Shown in pieces: positions 1 to 12,749 of a stretch of DNA of 64,000 nt. This stretch comes from Sclerurus mexicanus. Lineage: Eukaryota > Chordata > Aves > Passeriformes > Furnariidae. The stretch covers positions 744,001-808,000 of the forward strand of contig VWZF01001875.1 in assembly GCA_013396755.1 (NCBI GenBank), written 5' to 3'. Positions within the stretch are counted from its first letter, which is position 1, and each line of letters starts with the position of its first letter. A program made the position numbers and the translations under genes. Under the pieces are notes generated by a model. That model was not told the DNA's origin. It was given only the letters and a program-made list of their open reading frames with translations, and did no database searches.

Positions 1-3000
1 AAGAAAGGAAGAAGTAGCAAAAAGAGGACAGCTGCTACATGTACAGTACACTGTTTGCTGGCACAGGATGACTGGAAGGGGAGGGAGGGAGTCCATTTAC
101 CATCACACATTTGATTAAGGAACAAGCAGGATCAAGCTTCCTGGGTTATGAACTGCCCGCTACATGTATTTGGTTTTGTCCATGGCCAGCCTCGTCTCCA
201 TGTTGCCAACAGTAGCTTATTCTTGCTGTTAATGCTTTTAGAAGTTCGGGAGCTGTTCACACACACAAATTCTGCTGTGCAATAGGCATACCTACTTGCC
301 AGAGGATGCAGCAGTTTCTGAATACATGGACTTCCATAGTTCACAAACAAAACTCTTAAAAGACAACCTGTGTTCCGATATGTCCTTATCAAGGTATGCA
401 CTATACAAGCAAATGAAACAGCGGCCTCTTCTATCTACTGCATAAAAAAACCTTCCTCCTTCTCTCTGCTAAAATTCTTGTACATGGGCTGAATCAATTA
501 TTTATAAGGAAGGAGACTATAACCTTTTTCTTTTGGCCTCTGTGTCTCCAGAGTATTAGATCTACTCACAGAAAGTCACCTCACTTCCTGAATTCCTCTT
601 TTTGGAAATCAAAGGTCAGGAAAAACCTGCACACTCTATCCATCGTGAAGCACATTCCATACTTGCTCCTTTTCTATGTATTTTTTCCTCTTCTAATTTT
701 ATCCTTTTTTGTCTTGTATTCAAGGGACTCTGAACTCCAACAAGAGGTCCTCATGTGCCTTGTTAAGAATGGATCATGTCCACGTATGAAAATATTAGCA
801 AACAGTCTTATCAGTTGCACTGCAGTAGGTAATTAAATGGATATTATTCTGCCTGGGGACCTGTATTACTTCTGAGTAGGAATTTAAGCCAAATGGCTTA
901 AATCCCACTTGACAGTAATTTAACAACATGGAATAAAAAAACTCCTCTCCTTAAACACAGACTTGTTTGGGGGAGAGTGCAAAAAAGGGTGAAAAAACCC
1001 ATGAAGAATGTTAAGGCTTCCTGGAATTTTGTCCACATAGTCTGACTTCCCAAACTTAAAAATTGCTTGTGGAATTCCCTTGGGAAAGTTTCTTCACACA
1101 AAGATGGAATTCTAAATTACAAGAGAGATTCACTACGTGTTAGCTCTGACTGTAAGAAGAGACAGCTTTGGCCTCCTACACTGGCCAAAACTAGAAACCT
1201 AAAAAATCTTGGCAAGCTTCGTAAGTGACAGGTCTTGAACCAACACAGGCATAGGGAGGGTCAGAAACACTTTTAGGGGGGGATGATAGATCTGTAAACA
1301 GCACTGTAAAGACCAAATTATTATACTCGATGTATATGGAGTGTGTAGCAATGTTAAGTTTTCACAGTGCATGTCATGTTGAGTGGGGAGCCCCTTCTCT
1401 AAACCTGTTTGAGGTCAGAACAACATATAAAGATAAAAAGGAGACACTAATTCATGTAATAGAATTCTTCAGCTGAGATACATACAAAATGATCTCAATT
1501 GCACATCTCTGCTAGGACACACTGAATAGTGATCCTTCACCTTCATTTTCTTCTGTAAGGGCGAGGAGGAAAACCTAAGATGGATATTTTCAGCTGTTGG
1601 TGGAACTTTGGGAATACATGAAGATTATATTGAGGTACAGGGAAAAGGCAACACAAAATTAATGTCATAATAAATATAAACCTGTTCACTACTTTCCAGC
1701 ACTTGAAATGTAGTTTTACTTTTACTTTTGTGCTAGACAGCACAAAATGGTTTCTTGGCAATGCTCTTACGATGAACCTCTGCACAGAGTGGCTGCACGG
1801 TACACACACACAGCAGGTCTAGTGAAGTGGATTCATTGTTGAATGCAAGTCTGGTTGGGCAAACATGCGTTTTCTCCCTAATTTTATAAATGGAAGCACA
1901 GAAGCCTTCAGTCTCCCACTACAGAAAGCAGCCTAAAGGTCCCATAAGTTTCAGAAGTCAGTTGTTAGTAAAATATAATAGAAAGGAAATTGCCCAGCAG
2001 TAGTGGGCTGATGAGGTGTGTTCTTCACAGAACCTTCTGTTCTAGTGGGAGGATGGAGGGATGGCTATTCTTGCTGTATCTGCATCACTTGTACAAAACA
2101 AGTTCATGAATAAATGTCATTGTTGGTAGATTTATAAATCATCCCTTAAAATTTAATCACCTGCTCTTTGCATTAAATATACTTTTTCACTGACCAGTTG
2201 CACTGAAGTGGCTTCAGACAATTTAGTGTTCCCCCTTTAAATGTCCTGTTAGAAAGTTAGGAATGATAACACCCAAAATTATGAACCTATCGGCTTGGGG
2301 AAAATGTCTTGTATTTTGTTTGTGCTGATAGAGCAAGAAAGGAAAAGAAAAACGATTATAAGCCATCTGCTTCTTTATCAACTTTCTCTGCATATTCTGC
2401 ACAGATATCTGTACTTGAGCATGTTTATTCCAGTCTGGCAAATCACAGACACCCCGTTTATATTAGTTTCTGTAAATAGCAGACACAGATGTCTGAAGCA
2501 GAAAGTAGAATATGAATTTGTAATTATTTTAAGTCTCCAGTAGTCATCACTGTGAAGCACCCTGTCCAGTTGAACAGATAAAGTAAGGAAGAAATATTTT
2601 TAATTCATTGTCTTTTTTTTTATTTCCCTTCCTCCAGCTGTGATATTTGATACCCAGCTGCTATGCACACAGCTTCTTCCCTTGTCAATGATCTGTGGTT
2701 TATGTCTACAATTTCAAAGGAAAAGTGTGAAAAAATTGTGTGATTGTTATTCGAAGAAGCATAGTTTGAAATAAATATTACACTTTTCACAGCGCTGAGG
2801 GAAGCTTTTGTTCAGAGTCCCCAAATATCTCTTTGTAAGTAATCCCAATTTGATCTTTTTCTGTCTGGAGTGCAAAATGGGAGATGAGGTCAATCACCCC
2901 CTCGGTAAAGCCTTGCTGGGTTAGTTCAGCATCACCAGTTTCAAGTGTAAATAAGCAGTACTTTAGGTACTTCACAAACATACAATGTAATGGGGAAAGG

Positions 3001-4472
3001 CCAAAATAGGTAGATTTTATTCTCATATTTTTATTAAATAGAAACCTGGCTTATTTTCAATTCTAGTAGAACAATTCTTGACTTCAGTGGATCTTGTCAA
3101 GCACTGATGTGTTTATATAAAAGCACATCCAGCAAAAAGGAGTATTGCAGATCTAAAAGATAATGGACAAGAAGGGGGTGGGGGAAGAGGGGGAAACCTA
3201 TGTTGGATGGGCATTTTGGGTCCGTATCTATATATGGAAATTTATCTCATATTCCTTGTCAGTTATGGTGCTTATCTTGTAGCCATCTCCTATTTTCTGT
3301 TGGAAGAGGGCATCCAAAATAAGAAAGGATGATTCAGGAAGGGAAGGGTATAAGAAGGTCTACTGAATCAAAGTGGCAAAGTAGCAGAGGTAAAAATAAA
3401 CCAGCTAGGGCTAAAATTAATACATGAATAGTTGTTCTTCTAATCTTTTGAAGGCTGTCACTGATTGGGAGTCTGTATTATACCCTAGGATTAAATATCT
3501 ATTTGATTCACCTTCCTTTGCCTACTGTCATGCTAGAGGTTTCAGTCATTGGACAGCTCGTTTTCTTTTCAATATAAAATTAAGATGGGAGTTATGACCT
3601 TTTCATTTAAACTTCATATTTAATTTGGTGGCTTATTGTGAGCTGGCAAAAGCACAGAGATAATTTTCTAACATCTTGATCACACTTGGGGACTTTCTTT
3701 CATAGCAAAATACCTCCAAATCTCTCTGAGACTTAAAGTAGAAGAATATTTCTTCAAAACCTTTAATATGGCTCTTGGATGTTTACTCTTTTGTCAGCTG
3801 AACAATACTTCCATTTGTATTCTAAAAATAACCTTCAGGGAACAAAACTGCATAGTATTCCTTAATTCAGCAATCCATCATTGTTTGTTGCTTATCTGAC
3901 CTGCATTATTTTACCTGCATGTTCTTCAGCATGGTCAGTGTGTGAGCATCTTTATCTATGGCAATTCATGCTGACATTTATGTTTTCAGTTGTAATTTTT
4001 TTAGTACATCTTTAAAGAGTTTCAGATGAGACTTTGAACTCAAATAAAATGAAAACATTTCTTCAGCATACATTTGCTTATAAATTTAGAAATTAATATA
4101 CAGAAAATGAAACAGTCACATTAAAGCTTGTCAACCAACAGCCTGTATCAATTAAAATATTAAAATGAACAAATAATTAGCCATTTGCCAAGCTCACTAA
4201 ATGTGTTAATTTTTTTTCCTCACCTGGTTTTGTTGCTTTGGCAACATATGCTCACCAGCTGAAAACTAGAGAGAAAAAATAAAAAACAGAAAAAAACCCC
4301 TTCCCTTTAACCCTTCCACAGTTATCATGAAGTCTTTCCCAGTGCAACCCTGGCCATGTCAATTTATAGCAAAGTGTACAATGAAAGTGCCACAACAAGC
4401 AGGGTAAATCTCCACCACGTGATGCTGCCAAGCACTTTGCATAAAAGATTTTTGGCAGGTGCCATAATGCTC
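1..4472. other. Non-coding AT-rich DNA, no gene recognised
   Basis: I see no exon, RNA gene or recognisable repeat here. Open frames are all under 90 codons and unlike any family I know. Two small items stand out. A strong pyrimidine tract ending in CAG at 2637-2638 resembles a splice acceptor but has no convincing donor after it. A G-rich run at 3173-3193 holds three tracts of five G and could form a G-quadruplex-like structure. The stretch could equally be intergenic or intronic. Confidence 0.5.
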
Positions 4473-4678
4473 AGCACCCTGGAAAGTGGTGAGGCACTAG
4501 AAGAGGTTTCTCAGAGAAGCTGTGGATGTCCCTTTGCTGGGAGTGTTCAAGGGCAAGTTGGACAGGGCTTTAATCAACCTGGTCTACAGGAAGGTGTCTG
4601 TGCTCAGGGCAGGGGGGTTTGAACGAGGTGGTCTTTAAGGTCCCTTCCAACCCAAACTATTCTATGATTCTATGATTT
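4473..4678 (+). mobile_element. CR1 LINE, 3'-terminal fragment (5'-truncated)
   Basis: This is the 3' untranslated end of a chicken-repeat-1 (CR1) non-LTR retrotransposon in plus orientation. The order of blocks is diagnostic: a GAAGCTGTGGATGTCCC block near 4517, a GTGTTCAAGGGCAAGTTGGA block near 4543, ACCTGGTCTACAGGAAGGTG near 4578, GGTCCCTTCCAACCC near 4638, and then two copies of the ATTCTATG octamer at about 4657-4674. CR1 copies in birds end in this octamer instead of a poly(A) tail and are nearly always 5'-truncated, as here. The copy carries scattered substitutions, so it is an old, inactive insertion. An open frame of 88 codons across it is incidental. The left boundary is approximate. 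Confidence 0.93.
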
Positions 4679-4789
4679 CATGCTCAAGAAAGAAGGCTAG
4701 ATTAAATCTCTGTGCTTCCCCCAAGGAGCACTACTCCATACATGCAAATTATCACTGGCATCATCAATCAAACTGGATTTAAAGGAGTA

Positions 4790-5336
4790 AAGGCATAAAG
4801 CCAGGCTTGCTAGAGGCAAGTCTGGGGGTGGCACAGCAATCTTTGAGGGACGGTGTGCTAGCAAGGTCCTCGTGTCTGCTATCTCAGTGAAGGTAGGGGA
4901 TGAAGATCCACGTGGCAGCAAAGATCCAAGGGTTACTAAGCTGTTAGAAGCCACAGATGCACCTGGGAAAGGTCACATAGGAATTAGGGTTTCTCCCTAC
5001 CCCAGAAGGAAGTGGGATTGATAGCCCAACCAAGCATGGGCAACAAACAGGAGGAGCTGGAAGTTGTTGTGCAGCAGGAAAACACAGTTGCCATCGTGGA
5101 AACACGGTGAGATGTTCCACACAACTGGAGTGCTGCAATGGATGGTGAAAAAGGGTGCTGGTCTGCAGAAGCTGAACATGAGCCAGCACATGTCCAGGTG
5201 GCCAGGAAGGTCAAGGGCATCCTGACCTGTACCTGCAACAGTGTGGCCAGCAGGACCAGGGCAGTGACTGTGCCCCTGTGCTGGGCACTTGGGGGGCCAC
5301 ACCTCAATTCCTGTGTTTAGTTTTGGGCCACACCAC
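4790..5336 (+). mobile_element. CR1 LINE ORF2 remnant with a large internal deletion
   Basis: A second CR1 piece, same orientation as the 3' end just upstream. Read from 5051 in one frame it gives an endonuclease-domain-like segment (LEVVVQQENTVAIVET, then HNWSAAMDG at about 5120-5146), and from about 5180 in the same frame a segment like the C-terminal part of the CR1 reverse-transcriptase protein (EPAHVQVARK, VKGIL, NSVASRTRAV, VPL, PHL). Most of the reverse transcriptase that should separate these is missing, with the junction between 5147 and 5179. The frame is kept across the junction, but stops TGA at 5108-5110 and TAG at 5318-5320 interrupt it, so it cannot be functional. The stretch 4790-5050 resembles upstream CR1 sequence by memory only. 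It has no 3' tail of its own. Antisense open frames here are shadows. Confidence 0.85.
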
Positions 5337-8300
5337 AAAACTCAGCCCACCTCCTCTGCAGCATCAGTCATTGCATTAGAGACCATGCAGAAAGGTACCT
5401 ATGTTGTAGTAGTGTTCTTGGCAAAAAACTCTGTCTATAACTAATAGAAATAGAGAAAACATACTGCAGGCAAAAAAAATACAGACTTTAGGCAGTTGTG
5501 ATCATACAAATAGAGAGTCACTTCTTATCTGTCTGTATTGTGGGCTCCTGCAATGATATGTGGCATTATGGGGACAGGTAGTGAAGGGTTTTAGTGCTCC
5601 TCCAGAGTGATCAATGAAGTAGAATGGAAAAAAATCTTCTTTGAGACACTCAAAATCTTTTCTAGGTTCTGTATCTTCAGTAGAGTTAAGTCCGGATTCT
5701 TACTGGGGGAAAAGGGCAGATCCTAGAAATAACACAATCATTCAGTGTGTGTGGAAATCCCCATAATGCCAATGCTGGCAGAAATGTTTCCACTTCTTGT
5801 GACCTATTTTTCACTTCAACACTGTGACTAATATAGCTTTGGGCCTGGAAATGCTTGCATACCTTATGGGTAGAAAGATGTACAGTGATTTCACTGATTT
5901 CCTTGGAACTATTCTTAGGAGTTAAGTTATTCATGCAATTTATTGTAAGCTTACAGTTTGGGGGGTCTAATTTCACACTGTAATGAATAACTAACTGATT
6001 ATTTCATCTTCTTCTTCCCTAATTTTTTTTATAGAGTTGTGATATTGTGTCAGGTATGAGCTGTTTACATCACGCTTGTATGCTAATGAAGACTTGATGT
6101 TTGCTATTTATATACAATAGTTCCCTTTAGAATATTTAATATATAGCAGAATATTCCTATTAAGGTATGTAGATGTTACTTATGTTCTTCAATAGGAATT
6201 CCCATGCATCAGCAGTTTTATAGGTCACTGAAAATAAGGATCAAGAGAAAACTTAGTCTACCACACCTACACTCATCTCTCTATGTGAAAATAAGCACTT
6301 TTAAGCTGTATGTAACATTGTTCCCCATCCTAAACCTATTATGTGATGTTAAAGCCCAGACCATCACTCTGGAACTCATGTTAAAACATTGAAACATCAG
6401 TCTGAAAAACTCCCACTTCCAGTCATTAACTATATAAGCTTACAGAATGTAATGAGAATTTAGTATGATCTTTAAATTCAGCAAGCAGGTAAGAAAAAGC
6501 CTTTTTAAATTTTTTTTCCCGTTGTTGGGTTCTCCACAGATCCAGGTCTCCAAGGCTCTCACAGAATAGCCCAGGTCCTCTGCCCAAAGTTCTTTTTGCC
6601 AGTATGAGAAATGAAGAGATTTTTCAGCATGTAGACAGAGACTTAGAAATACAGAGCTTTTCTTCCAATGCTTTATTAAATGTAAAGAGGGTGTCGAAAG
6701 ATTTTCTAGGAAAAGTTATTGATCAAGAAATGAAATAGCTAATTGTGCTTTGGAGGCACATTGGAAAATAAGTAAAGCTTATTGTTTGTTACCTTCTTAC
6801 AGTACCTTTTCTTTTAAAGTCTTCTGCTCTAAGAAGTCTGGTCTAGTAGATTTTAATTGGTTTGCTGCACTGCTTTGATCTGGGATGCAATTTAATTTTT
6901 TGACCCGCTGAGGCTTTTGTGTTTTCTCACTTCTTGTTTGCTGAAGGCTTGATTTAAATGTATGTTCTAGGGAAGGCACCTTAACCCCAGAGCCTTTTGC
7001 ATTTAACAAGACTCAAAGCACAGCAAACTGACATATGTCCCTCTTTCAAAGTTCTCCATGTAGCTGGTTGAGATTGTGGCCATCTGTCATTTAATACCCG
7101 CCAAGCGCCAGCTGCAGCTGTGGCACTGGTTCAGCAGCCTTCAGAGCAGTACCTGCTGTGGGCAGCCCCGTCTGAGCTCGGGCTTGGGATTGGCTCTCAT
7201 GAAACACTGGAGGGATGAAATACAGAATCTCTCAGAAAGCCCTTTTTTTGTCTGCACCATCACTAGAGAGACACATGGAAGGCCCACATTCCAGAGAGTC
7301 AAAATCTCATTAAAATATCCTGGCTTTGAACCTGTGAAGCTCTGCCTTGGCCATTCATATGCATGCTTGGAGTGTCAGGGCCAGTTAGAAGCTGCAGATA
7401 AATTGTTTTGCTCCTTTCTCAGTCTGCAGCCACAGCTCAGTTGTCATCACAAACTTTACATCATCTAATAATAAAAAAGAGATTGCTTCAACTTGCAAAA
7501 TAGGTTGTAAAGAGTTTTATCACACAGTATCACAAGGTACGAAGCTGATGTGATAAGCTTTAGATGGTTTTCTCACTCAAAACAAATGTCTGTGTATCCC
7601 AGAGAGCTCTCTCAGCTGGAACCAGTAGTAATTTTTGACAGCTATTTTTCTTTTAACAAATATCCATTTCCCCATCAGGCCTTAGGTAAAAGCACACTCG
7701 GAGTGGCAAAGGCAACTCACAAAATCTAATCTGGACAGGTGATTTGGCTGAGCTGATCTGAGTTACCTTTTAAGTTGGACTTCTCTGTGTGACCTTTCTC
7801 TTAAATATGGTGGCCTCAAAAGTCTTTGTAAATGCCCTATACTTGTGGAAGACTCTTAGAGTGGCCAGCAACCCCAAAAAAGCAGTTTGGGATGTGAAAA
7901 TGTGCCATTCCTGTGTCATTCTCCACTTTCAGACATTATTTTCCAGCCTGTGGGCTAAATGGGAATGTCTTCCCCATCTCTTGACTTTTCACAGAAATCT
8001 TCTTAGAGTTCTGCTTTTATTCTGAGTCAGAGTGGGATGAAATAATGAAATATTACTTTTGGAGAAAAATTATTCATCATTTAGTCTAGTTTTAGCCATA
8101 TTTAATGTTATTTAGTATCCTTTGCACAAATGTGTACAAATTACATCTTCTAGCCCTCAGTGGCCAACCTTGCACATAGTTTTTGTGGTAGTTTTGGCTA
8201 CAGTTTCCTGAGAGACAGATGCAAATTCTGCTAAAACAAGTGGAAATATTTCAGTCTTTGTTTTCCCTTGCAAAAGCAAAATTTTTATTGTTTTCACAGT

Positions 8301-8765
8301 GCAAAGAATTTCACAATATTCTTTATTCTGGGAGTCATTATCCCCTCAGAGTTTCACAGGCCTCTCAAGAATCCCAGGTGGATATTTGACTTACTCTTTT
8401 AGCAGTTCATGTCATAGAGGGGCTTTAGACAGCACAGAATCTTAATATCAGTGGATCCCAAAATATAGTTTCTATACCCTCTGGGAAAAAAATAAAATCT
8501 TCATTTCACTACTGAAATACCATTTCCAGAATCCAGTCAAATGGGAAGAAGTGTTGAAGGTCATGACTTAACCAGAGTCTTCTAAAAGCAAATCCAGAGT
8601 CTAGCAGGATGCCAGGTGGAAAATTATATCTGAGGGAAAAAAAAAAAAAAGTGAGTTAGATTTCAGCTGAAAAATTTAAAACTATGCAGTTTATGACTTT
8701 TAGTTCATAATTAATTTTAAAGACAGCTAATAGTTACACCGAAGCCTCGAGTGCTTGAAATTAGT
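5337..8765. other. Non-coding DNA, no gene recognised
   Basis: No repeat family or RNA gene was recognised. The longest open frame, 130 codons on plus at 7076-7468, lies in a locally GC-richer patch. It begins with a non-ATG start, matches no known family and has no convincing splice context, so I treat it as chance. A run of 14 A occurs at 8637-8650. Confidence 0.45.
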
Positions 8766-8895
8766 TTAGCATCTGAGGGTGTTGGCATAATGTGTTTTGA
8801 GTCCCTGATCTGAAGTCAGATGCCAGGGACTCAGACACCTAATTGACCTAAATGGATACCTGCTAATGTACCCGCATTATTTCACCCTCTGAGAA
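8766..8895. repeat. Palindromic fold-back element, possible ancient MITE relic
   Basis: The centre, 8796-8835, folds into an almost perfect hairpin. The left arm GAGTCCCTG (8799-8807) pairs with CAGGGACTC (8824-8832), the inner ATCTGA (8808-8813) pairs with TCAGAT (8816-8821), and there is only a two-base bulge (GC at 8822-8823). Three more outer pairs, one of them G-T, extend the stem. A further outer arm, GAGGGTG at 8774-8780, is the exact reverse complement of CACCCTC at 8882-8888, suggesting a symmetrical element of about 125 bp. Old non-autonomous DNA transposons of amniotes often have this fold-back form with CACCTAA/TTAGG-like motifs, and CACCTAATTG occurs at about 8836-8845. The family name is unknown to me. 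The effective loop is too short for a typical microRNA precursor. Confidence 0.55.
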
Positions 8896-11800
8896 TCTTG
8901 CCCTGTAACTTAATGAAGAGTTTAGTCAGCCCATAAACACATAAATGATCATAACCTGATCTGTAGCAAACTGCTAGCTCTGATCAGCAGAATTTAATAA
9001 CAATGTCTTCTTCTGGGAATAATGGCCATAAAATCTAGCTCCTGTTTGGTGTTTTCCCGGGCTACAAGTCCTACTAATTCCTACCAGCCTTAAAGAACAA
9101 TTTTCATCTCATATGGCCAGTATTATTTGATAGTCCAAGGTAGATATTTGTATCCATATCTCTGTATGCACATTGCAAATTCACAGAAACTTGCCATGCG
9201 CAGTAAGCTGAATTCAAATTAAAATAAATTGCTATGGAAGTGCAGCTTTCAGGTTAGTTATAAATAGACCTGTAGCATTATTAATAGATGTTGAGTTGCC
9301 TGGTTTTCAGTTTCCCAATTTGCATTTCTCTCAAATCTTGGTAAAATGCAGGTGAAGTGCCCTTTTTGAAAGAATGAGGTCTTTGTTCTGTAAAACTGGG
9401 CATTTCTGGGACTAAATGACTGGGGAATAATGTGTACTAATCCATCTGTAAAAGTCTGATTCAAAACCTAAGAAATTAAGGTTTGCATACAGATCTGGGT
9501 GCTTTTAGGAATTTGTTTGCCTCTTTAATGCCTTTATCATTCAAGACTGAGGTGCAGAGTGGTGACTCAGGTAGGCATTAGAGTCTCCTTTTCTTTTCTT
9601 TCCTTTATGTCTGTTGATCATGTTAAACAAAATTTTTAATGGGATAAAATCTTAAGGAATTTTTTTTCTACCAGTCTTGAAGAGCTTTATTTAGTGGTTG
9701 AATAAAGGAAAGAGACTTCCATGGGTAAGATAAAAATGGGCCCTTGTAGACTATGCTGGCCAAGCAGTGTGCACATGCTGATTGGTCAGCTGGCAGAACC
9801 CAGTTTGGATGGATCTGCACAGTAGTTGACAGAAATAACTAGAGTTTTAACAAATCAAAATGTTTTCATTTCAGTTAATGCCTCCATTTAGCCATAGGTA
9901 AGATGCTTTAAGCAGAAGCGTTTAAGCAGAGGTGTTTTTCAAAAAGTTTCTGCCAGCACTTGGAAATACACTGCAAAATTTGATATTCAAATGTTTGCTT
10001 CCTATGGGTAAATGAAGCTAGTAATTGAAATGTAAACCTTTTGTCATGTAGGACTTTCCAGGTTTTTAGGCAAGAGGCTGTTCCATTATTCTAGGATAAT
10101 AACCCTGAGGAGAAAACCACAACAGTGTGTCTGAAAATTTGCAAGTTACTTAATGCTCTAAAATGTACCTGGTGCTTGAGACTGCCACTGTGTTTCCCAG
10201 GGCTAACTTTTCTTCATAAAAATAAGTCTCTGTGAATGATAGTAGAGTTTAAAACACAATATGGAATGGAGGGAATGTTTAGGGCTTTAGACTTGTATGA
10301 CTGCTGCCTTTGTAACAGAATAATGGCACGCCCACACATGAAGGCTTAAGGTTAAGAGGGATCTTTACAGTGTTTTTTCCTGAAACCTCCCTGGGAGTTT
10401 TGGCTACTCACTCCTTGCTGATGATTGTTTCTGCAATTTTTTGAGCAGCTTTGTACCAGGCAATTGGATCCATAAACCACCATTAAATCAGATGCCTAAA
10501 GAGATGACTTTGATGGTGCCAGGTGGTGTGAATTTATGGAGCCAGTGGAATTGCAGCATCCAGGACAGTAGCATTTATTCCTGCAGTGAAGGTTCACTCT
10601 GTGTTCCCAGTTGCCAATAGCTCAATAGGCATGTCGTCATGGCTTTGGTGTATTTATTCTTCATCTGACTTGCCTGTGATATGTGTGGATGCATCACGTC
10701 ATCAGGAAAAAATCTTTCGTGGACTTTTACTGATGTGATCCCAAAAAAAAAAACAACTTTGTTGCTCTAATATTCAGCTAGTAATAATATCGTTAACATT
10801 TTGGGGGAAGAAAGATTATACGCTCTCTCATTAGATCTCTCAAAGATGAAGTATTGTTTTTATATAATGAGGAAATACTGTCTCAAAGTAATTCAGATAG
10901 ATTAGATGTGTTCAATAAAGGAGTCTTTCTCCATATTTCCCTATTACGTATATAAGAAATTGGTTTGATCATAGGTATGGCTCAGAAAAGTATGTTTGCA
11001 GTGATGTCTTTATAGAACACTTGGTGGTAACACATTTCTTTAATTATTTTTCAAAAGTTAGGTTGTAAATACTTCTATATAATAAATATCCATGTTACAT
11101 ACCTTTTCTTATATCCTAAGGTACCTTTTTTAAATCCCAAAGATGGTCTCCCTTATGTTTCCTCTTTCTTTTCTCCAGTTTCATACAATACCTGACATTT
11201 ATTCTATCCTTATCCCTAAGAATTTTTCTTTCATTACTGACTGAAAATACTTAGTATATGTCTATTATATGCCTGATACATATTCTAATATAAAATAATT
11301 AATGAAATAATAAAACCATTCTAATAATAAGAAAGAAATTCTAATAAAAGAAGTGCCTAGGTCATGGTCTGTGTAAGTATGCATCTCATAGCCCCTGTGT
11401 GAAGTCCTGTGTACATGCTGTGTAAAACAAATCATTTCATGAATCAAAGAAAATGGATGCCAGGAAGGAAAAGGTATACCAGCACAAAATGGGCAGGGGA
11501 AGCATCAACAATATGAGGAAAACTTCTGGAGAGGATTTTAGTGCCTTCTCCATGGTGGTGAACAGACTGCATTTCTTCTTGGAGCAGATTGTGAATTCGT
11601 TCCACGCACGCAGCCCCCAGGGCGTAACATGCTCATTCCTATGGGAGGGGAAATGGGCATGAAACTCAACCTGCAGCCAGAGGATTGGGCATTGTCTGAC
11701 ATTTCCTGAACTTTGCTGTAGCTTCTAAAAGACTGTCTCTTTTGTTCAGTTTTGGGGCTTCTTGGTTTTGTGGGGCCCTTTTTTTTTTTTTAAATTAAGA

Positions 11801-12749
11801 TTTCAGGCTCTAGAAAGACTGATGAACAGAGATTAGGCTCATGGCCATGTTGGCCAGGATCATCAAGCTTCTGGATACTGGCTTGCATTTCCAACTGTAG
11901 AACTGGCCTAGGAATTACGTATTACAAATTCTGCCAAAAATTTTCTGAATCTTTACTCATTTTTAAAGCTGTGCACAGCAAATGGAAAGAACCGTAAGAC
12001 TCATCCACTTATAAAAAGATTTACTTTGCTAAAATTTCTCCTGGAAGAAAATTAAAAAAAAAAATCACTTTTCCTTAGTTATATTTTTAAAATATAGCTT
12101 CATGTATATAGATATAGATTTCTGTAGACCATAAAAATATTTTGATCCATGTAATTCACACCCAAGTACAACAGATCTTTCAATGATGTATCTAGACAGC
12201 GGTGCAGCTTATCCCTTTCCATTTTTGTCATGTGCAGACTCTTCAGACTCTCCTCATTCACCACTCTACAAATGTCCTTTAGAGGGAAACTTGGTTTGAA
12301 ACTAGGCAAATTATGATTACAAATAACCCTTGTACCATTCTATTTATAAGAAGATTATACATAAACCCCAGCCATTTTAAAAGTACCAGCTTATTTTCAC
12401 AAAGATTGTTTCAGTTTCAAAAAGGAGCTGCCCTTACCTTACCATTTCCAGTCCACTTTTTTCCAACATTTGGTTCCTCCATATTTTCCATATACCAGAC
12501 CATTTCATGGTTCAAATTCTAGTTCGCTGAGGGAAAAAAAAGACATATAACACCAATGTTAGGTCTCACATCTCTAAGAGTCCAGTAATTCATATACATT
12601 GACAACATATGTAATGTTCCCCAGAACAAAGAAGTGGAAAAAATCTCATGGAAGTTGGTTAAGAGATGTCAGAGTTATTGAAGATATAAAGACACCTGTG
12701 TGACTTGTTTTTTCTCAATCTCTCATTGTCAAACACCTTTCTTTTTCAG
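8896..12749. other. Non-coding DNA, no gene recognised
   Basis: No recognisable gene or interspersed repeat. A 14-bp near-tandem duplication lies at 9907-9934 (two differences between copies). A plus-strand open frame of 69 codons at 11453-11662 sits in a GC-richer patch but matches nothing I recognise. The rest is AT-rich. Confidence 0.45.

Noticed and set aside
4356..4622. 88-codon plus-strand open frame
   Set aside because: Its second half is the non-coding 3' end of a CR1 element.
4984..5338. Overlapping minus-strand open frames of 107 and 113 codons
   Set aside because: They are antisense shadows of the CR1 ORF2 remnant on the plus strand.
7076..7468. 130-codon plus-strand open frame in a GC-richer patch
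   Set aside because: It starts at a non-ATG codon, has no recognisable domain, and its length is within chance expectation for this much sequence.
9875..9897. 23-base micro-exon between TTTTCATTTCAG and CATAG|GTAAGA
   Set aside because: Micro-exons exist, but a pair this short is likely by chance and has no neighbouring exon to support it.
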